DNA of 17,389 nt from Chloroflexia bacterium (GTDB lineage Bacteria; Chloroflexota; Chloroflexia; QHBQ01; JADMIH01), in assembly GCA_025927935.1 (NCBI GenBank), contig JAICKM010000051.1, forward strand, positions 1 to 17,389. The letters are read 5' to 3'. The notes under the pieces were generated by a model. It saw only the letters and a program-made list of their open reading frames with translations. It made no database searches and was not told where the DNA came from. Below, piece after piece: positions 14,605 through 17,389 of the stretch. A program made the position numbers and the translations under genes. Every line of letters begins with the position of its first letter. Within the stretch, counting starts at the first letter, position 1.

Positions 14605-15471
14605 TTAGACCTTATCGAGCAACTGCTTCAGGCGGCCCAGCATGGCGATATGCTCCGCGGGAGAACCCAGCCCGGCGCCCATCGTGTTGACGCCGATGTG
14701 CGTTGCGCCGATGTCCTGCCAGGCGCGCGCCAGGGGGACCAGTTCGTCCAGGTTATGGCCGTTATAGCTGAAGCGGGCCTCGATGCCGATGGTGGCGGGG
14801 TCGCGGCCCAGGGCGCGGGCGGCGGCGCGCAACTTCTCGACCGCCGCGCGACCTTCGGGTTCCGGGCGCATCTGCGGGAACCAGCCGTCGCCCAGCGCGG
14901 CGACCCGGTTGAGCACCACATCCGCGGTGCCGCCGATCCAGATGGGGATCATGTGGCGCACCGGAAGCGGGTTGATCCCGGCCTCATGAACCTGGTCCCA
15001 GCGCCCCTCGAACGTGACCAGTTCCTGGCCGAACAACGCTCGCAAGAGCCGGATCTGTTCCTCGATGCGCTTGCCGCGCGTGTGGAAATCCTGGCCCAGG
15101 GCTTCGTATTCCACCTGGTTCCAGCCGACGCCCACGCCCAGGCGCATGCGACCCCCGCTGAGCACGTCCACCTCGGTCGCCTGTTTTGCCACCAGCGCCG
15201 TCTGCCGTTGCGGCAGGACGATCACTCCGGTGGTGAACTCGATGCGCTGGGTAAAGCCGGCCATAAAGCCAAAGAGCACAAACGGCTCGTGAAAAAGGTC
15301 CTTGTCGGTGTAGCGGTTCCAGCCGGGCCGGTTGGCCGTGCCGGCGCCCAGCACATGGTCATAGGCCAGGATGTGGTTGTAGCCCAGGCCCTCGGCGGTC
15401 TGGGCATAGTCGCGGATTACAGCGGGATCGCTGCCGATCTCCAGTTGCGGGAAAATCGCGCCAGCCAGCAT
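14605..15471 (-). CDS. LLM-class F420-dependent oxidoreductase (third)
   Basis: A 288-residue luciferase-like enzyme. Motifs: MLAGAIFPQLEIGSDP (1-16), ILAYDHVLGAG (34-44), QRIEFTTGVIVLPQRQTAL (75-93), DVLSGGRMRLGVGVGWN (102-118), and MIPIWIGG near 171-178. It resembles the Rv2161c-type subfamily. AGGAGG at 15479-15484 lies seven bases before ATG 15471 inside the last codons of the SixA-like gene, and the stop and start share one base, so translation is probably coupled. The longer in-frame start at 15549 would lie deep in the upstream gene and is rejected. Confidence 0.92.
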   Translation of the reverse strand: MLAGAIFPQLEIGSDPAVIRDYAQTAEGLGYNHILAYDHVLGAGTANRPGWNRYTDKDLFHEPFVLFGFMAGFTQRIEFTTGVIVLPQRQTALVAKQATEVDVLSGGRMRLGVGVGWNQVEYEALGQDFHTRGKRIEEQIRLLRALFGQELVTFEGRWDQVHEAGINPLPVRHMIPIWIGGTADVVLNRVAALGDGWFPQMRPEPEGRAAVEKLRAAARALGRDPATIGIEARFSYNGHNLDELVPLARAWQDIGATHIGVNTMGAGLGSPAEHIAMLGRLKQLLDKV

Positions 15472-15977
15472 TATGTGTCCTCCTCTGCCGGTTGCCTGGG
15501 AGTATAGACGCCGCGGAGCCGCCCCGTCCCAGCCTGTACATCTTGCCAATGGGCTACGTCAAACTCCAGGTAGATCAGGCCGGCGGTCGGTAGCTCGTGA
15601 ATGGGCGTGCCAGCTTCGACCAGCAGGTTGCCGAGCCGCTCGAAGCCCGGATTGTGTCCGACCAGCACGACAGCGTCGGCCTTGTCGGATAGCTCATGCA
15701 CTATCTTAACCAGGGCGTCCTCGCCGGCGTTATACAGCCGGGGTTCTGCCAGCACGGTGCCGGGAAAGCCGATGGTTTCCGCCACGATGGTCGCCGTCTG
15801 ATGGGCGCGGCGGGCATCCGACGTGACAATGCTGCTGGGCATGCCCGCATTGGCCGCCAGGTGGTGCGCCACCCGCGCCACATCGCGCTCGCCGCGTGGG
15901 GTTAGGGCACGGTCCCGGTCGCCGCCGGGCGCGTGTTCCTCGGCTTTCCCGTGGCGAAAGATTAACAACGTTTTCAT
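15471..15977 (-). CDS. SixA-like phosphohistidine phosphatase (histidine phosphatase superfamily)
   Basis: A 168-residue single-domain enzyme. The signature RHG is at 8-10 with His9 as nucleophile. SDARRAHQTA (53-62) supplies the phosphate-binding Arg, and VGHNP (106-110) supplies the second catalytic His108. Length and the FRHGKAE start fit SixA, which removes phosphate from His of signalling or phosphotransfer proteins. GAGAGG lies about seven bases ahead of ATG 15977. It leads a two-gene unit with the LLM enzyme; the functional link between phosphatase and F420 enzyme is not evident. The C-terminus past about 150 is loosely conserved. Confidence 0.9.
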   Translation of the reverse strand: MKTLLIFRHGKAEEHAPGGDRDRALTPRGERDVARVAHHLAANAGMPSSIVTSDARRAHQTATIVAETIGFPGTVLAEPRLYNAGEDALVKIVHELSDKADAVVLVGHNPGFERLGNLLVEAGTPIHELPTAGLIYLEFDVAHWQDVQAGTGRLRGVYTPRQPAEEDT

Positions 15978-16094
15978 ACTTGCCCTCTCCGGTGGGCCAG
16001 GGGTGGGCCGCGCCGATTCGCGCCTGCCCCTCGCGCCCTATTACAACGATGGGGGGGTCCCGGTGTGCTGCCGGTAGGCCAACCTCTCCCCCGG

Positions 16095-16117
16095 CCCCTC
16101 CCCGCCGCGGGGAGGGG
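16095..16117. repeat. GC-rich 10-bp palindrome with 3-base loop
   Basis: CCCCTCCCCG (16095-16104) and its exact complement (16108-16117) enclose CCG. The G/C-tract composition is typical of dispersed intergenic palindromes. Confidence 0.7.
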
Positions 16118-16139
16118 AGATTGACGTTCCGTGCGTCTC

Positions 16140-16166
16140 CCCCCCTTCCCGCGGCGGGAAGGGGGG
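16140..16166. repeat. 27-base perfect palindrome, 13-bp arms
   Basis: CCCCCCTTCCCGC (16140-16152) and its exact complement (16154-16166) meet at a single G, followed by a CAGGGGGG tract. Together with the preceding palindrome it forms a tandem pair 22 bases apart, suggesting a repeat family copied across intergenic spaces. Confidence 0.7.
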
Positions 16167-16202
16167 CAGGGGGGTTAGGTTAGCCGTAGCCGCCGACCCG
16201 CG

Positions 16203-16231
16203 TTGCCGCCGGGCGGGCGGTATGCTATAAT
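16203..16231 (+). promoter_or_regulatory. Promoter of the arrestin-like gene
   Basis: TTGCCG (4 of 6) is followed after 17 bases by a perfect TATAAT (16226-16231) with an extended -10 TG at 16223-16224. It predicts a leader of about 63 bases before ATG 16301. Confidence 0.75.
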
Positions 16232-16300
16232 TCCGCGGCAGCCTGTACTCGCACCCTACACTCTCATGCTGCACTCGGATTAGGAAGGAGCCTGCCGGCG

Positions 16301-16804
16301 ATGGGCTTTCTCGACCGCGTGAAGGCAAGCTTCAGTCAGGCCATGGGCGGCAAGGCGTCGCTCGACCTGGAACTCGCGCAGGCAACTGTCGCGCCCGGCG
16401 ACACGCTGGATTATCGGGTGGTGCTGGTGACCACCGGCCCCCTCAACGCCGACCGGCTCACTGTCGGCCTCTATGGCCGCGAGCGCATCCGGGTCTGGAC
16501 CAGCGGCCTCCCGCCCTCCGCCGCGGCACCGAGCGATAGCGGGGGGCTGGGCGAGGCCGGGCCGTCGGCGCCGGGGCTGGCCCGCGAATCGACCACCGCG
16601 CAGCACGTGGAGACGGTGCCCGATGCCGAGCTAAGCCTGGGCGCCGGGCAGACGCGCGAGTTCCACGGCACCCTCCAGGTGCCCGCCGATGCCCAGCCCA
16701 CCTACCGGGGCGTGGACGCGCAACACACGTGGCGTGTGCGGGCCGTGGTCGTCGTACCGCTCGGAGTGGATGTCGTCGCCGAGGCGGACGTGACCATCCG
16801 CTGA
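16301..16804 (+). CDS. Arrestin-like / Spo0M-family protein (probable)
   Basis: A 167-residue all-beta protein without signal peptide. It opens MGFLDRVKASFSQAMGGKASLDLEL, then APGDTLDYRVVLVTTG (31-46), a GQTREFHGTLQVPADAQPT stretch (116-134) and ends in repeated beta strands VRAVVVVPLGVDVVAEADVTI. Spacing of the 'PGDTL', 'GQTREF' and 'VPADAQPTY' blocks matches arrestin-fold Spo0M-type proteins, which act as scaffolds in sporulation or cell-surface control. It is shorter than typical Spo0M (about 250), and a Ser/Ala/Gly-rich insert (71-95) breaks the middle. AGGAAGGAG at 16282-16290 precedes ATG 16301. The family call is by pattern only. Confidence 0.6.
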   Translation: MGFLDRVKASFSQAMGGKASLDLELAQATVAPGDTLDYRVVLVTTGPLNADRLTVGLYGRERIRVWTSGLPPSAAAPSDSGGLGEAGPSAPGLARESTTAQHVETVPDAELSLGAGQTREFHGTLQVPADAQPTYRGVDAQHTWRVRAVVVVPLGVDVVAEADVTIR

Positions 16805-16954
16805 TCTCTACCGGCCCGGCGCCGGGTCCGTTCGCCACGGGCGGTGCAGCTTACCGGTACTACGCGGCCTGGGACTCGGCTCCTATCCACGGCGCCGCCA
16901 CGTAATCGGGATGTCGATTCGCTGCTTTTCCGGGCCTAATTTAGCGGTTAGTTC

Positions 16955-16984
16955 TTGACATCGCTTCCGCAGTTCTGGTATGAT
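16955..16984 (+). promoter_or_regulatory. Near-consensus sigma-70 promoter for the secreted protein
   Basis: A perfect TTGACA (16955-16960), 18-base spacer and TATGAT (16979-16984, 5 of 6) with an extended -10 TG. It predicts a leader of about 120 bases before ATG 17114. Confidence 0.8.
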
Positions 16985-16995
16985 GGCAACGTTGG

Positions 16996-17027
16996 CCGGC
17001 ACCGCCGAACCTTGCTACCCGTGCCGG
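16996..17027 (+). repeat. Leader hairpin CCGGCAC / GTGCCGG
   Basis: Perfect 7-bp arms (16996-17002 and 17021-17027), extendable by G-U pairs, enclose 18 bases. It falls at or just after the predicted transcription start, where it could stabilise the mRNA or form an operator. Confidence 0.4.
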
Positions 17028-17113
17028 TTGCCCGCGATTCCACAGTTGTTTTGGCATACAATCCACCTGCCGCCGTTGCCGCCGGTAAATACATCCAGAG
17101 ATCCAGGAGCCTG

Positions 17114-17389
17114 ATGAACGACTCTCACTCCCTGGGCGCCTCCTGGTCCGCCCGCTTGATCTCCCTATGCCTGGGACGCCGTCTCCGCGCGTGCCTGGTG
17201 CTGGTGCTGCTCGTCCCGGTCGTGCTGGGTATGGCCGTGGTGCCGGCTCCGGCGCCCGCCGCCGCGGCGGATAGCAGCTTCCCGCCGTATGCCTATGTCG
17301 TGACCAGCGGCCAGTTCACCTATGATCTCATGAAGAACGTCGGCGGCAAGGAGAGCCGGGTGGCCCGCCTGGGCGTGGCCGGGGCCGGC
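17114..17389 (+). CDS. Secreted protein of unknown function, 5' part only
   Basis: The frame is open for 92 codons to the window end. CCAGGAG at 17103-17109 precedes ATG 17114. A basic N-region (RRLRA, about 22-26), a hydrophobic core (CLVLVLLVPVVLGMAVV, 27-43) and an APAPAAAA stretch (45-52) form a typical signal peptide with cleavage probably after the alanines. The mature part starts DSSFPPYAYVVTSGQFTYDLMKN; the YVVTSG stretch and the following GKESRVARLG resemble no family I can name with confidence. Expression is probably from the strong promoter at 16955. Confidence 0.8.
   Translation, partial: MNDSHSLGASWSARLISLCLGRRLRACLVLVLLVPVVLGMAVVPAPAPAAAADSSFPPYAYVVTSGQFTYDLMKNVGGKESRVARLGVAGAG

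Larger units (their letters stand above)
15978..16300. other. 323-base divergent gap between the SixA-like and arrestin-like genes
   Basis: No gene is seen. It contains the leader of the SixA-like gene, two GC-rich palindromes (16095-16117, 16140-16166) and the promoter of the arrestin-like gene (16203-16231). No clear promoter for the minus-strand gene was found. Confidence 0.6.
16805..17113 (+). other. 309-base gap before the terminal secreted-protein gene
   Basis: It has a perfect 12-bp palindrome CCCGGCGCCGGG (16815-16826) 10 bases after the arrestin-like stop, lacking a U-run; then nothing recognised until the promoter at 16955 and the leader hairpin at 16996. Confidence 0.5.

Overview
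The window looks like a chromosomal stretch of a GC-rich, F420-using bacterium, most likely a member of Chloroflexota. The best clue is the large surface protein at 9462-12455. It joins a beta-propeller-like ectodomain, a Thr/Pro-rich stalk and three C-terminal SLH repeats of the 'TRGQxxKIV' type with Cys-containing inserts, a layout common in that phylum. An XRE/NB-ARC (AfsR-like) regulator, several F420-type luciferase-like enzymes and a mycoredoxin-like glutaredoxin fit this too, although Actinobacteria share these last features. The assignment is inference; there is no rRNA or tRNA gene here.

Region 1 (1-6494) is an accessory redox cluster. A regulator truncated by the window edge (1-966, minus) diverges from seven same-strand genes: an FAD-linked BBE-type oxidoreductase, a small cupin, a SnoaL/NTF2-like protein, a PPOX-class F420-type reductase, a second PPOX-family gene broken by one in-frame TAA, and two LLM-class F420-dependent oxidoreductases. 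Most genes have a strong Shine-Dalgarno site. No polyketide synthase or other scaffold-building enzyme is present, so the cluster reads as redox tailoring, detoxification or catabolism of an unknown small molecule.

Region 2 (6495-7096) is a 602-base gap. It holds a complete 172-bp MITE-like element with 15/16-matched terminal inverted repeats and a 5-bp target duplication, then nested hairpins and a candidate promoter.

Region 3 (7097-12505) holds a solitary fused alpha-beta E1 of a thiamine-diphosphate 2-oxoacid dehydrogenase, closed by a very strong intrinsic terminator, and then the 997-residue SLH surface protein with 14 countable propeller-type repeats.

Region 4 (12526-15977) is all on the minus strand: a SixA-like phosphohistidine phosphatase whose stop overlaps the start of a third LLM enzyme, then a CPDS monothiol glutaredoxin, then an M20 metallopeptidase with its own near-consensus promoter and a terminator hairpin shared with the convergent SLH gene.

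Region 5 (15978-17389) has two GC-rich perfect palindromes, an extended -10 promoter, an arrestin/Spo0M-like protein, a second near-consensus promoter and the start of a secreted protein cut by the window end. Nothing here is a clearly new defence or mobile system. The points most worth following are the F420 cluster with its nonsense-interrupted gene, the MITE, and the 14-repeat SLH protein.
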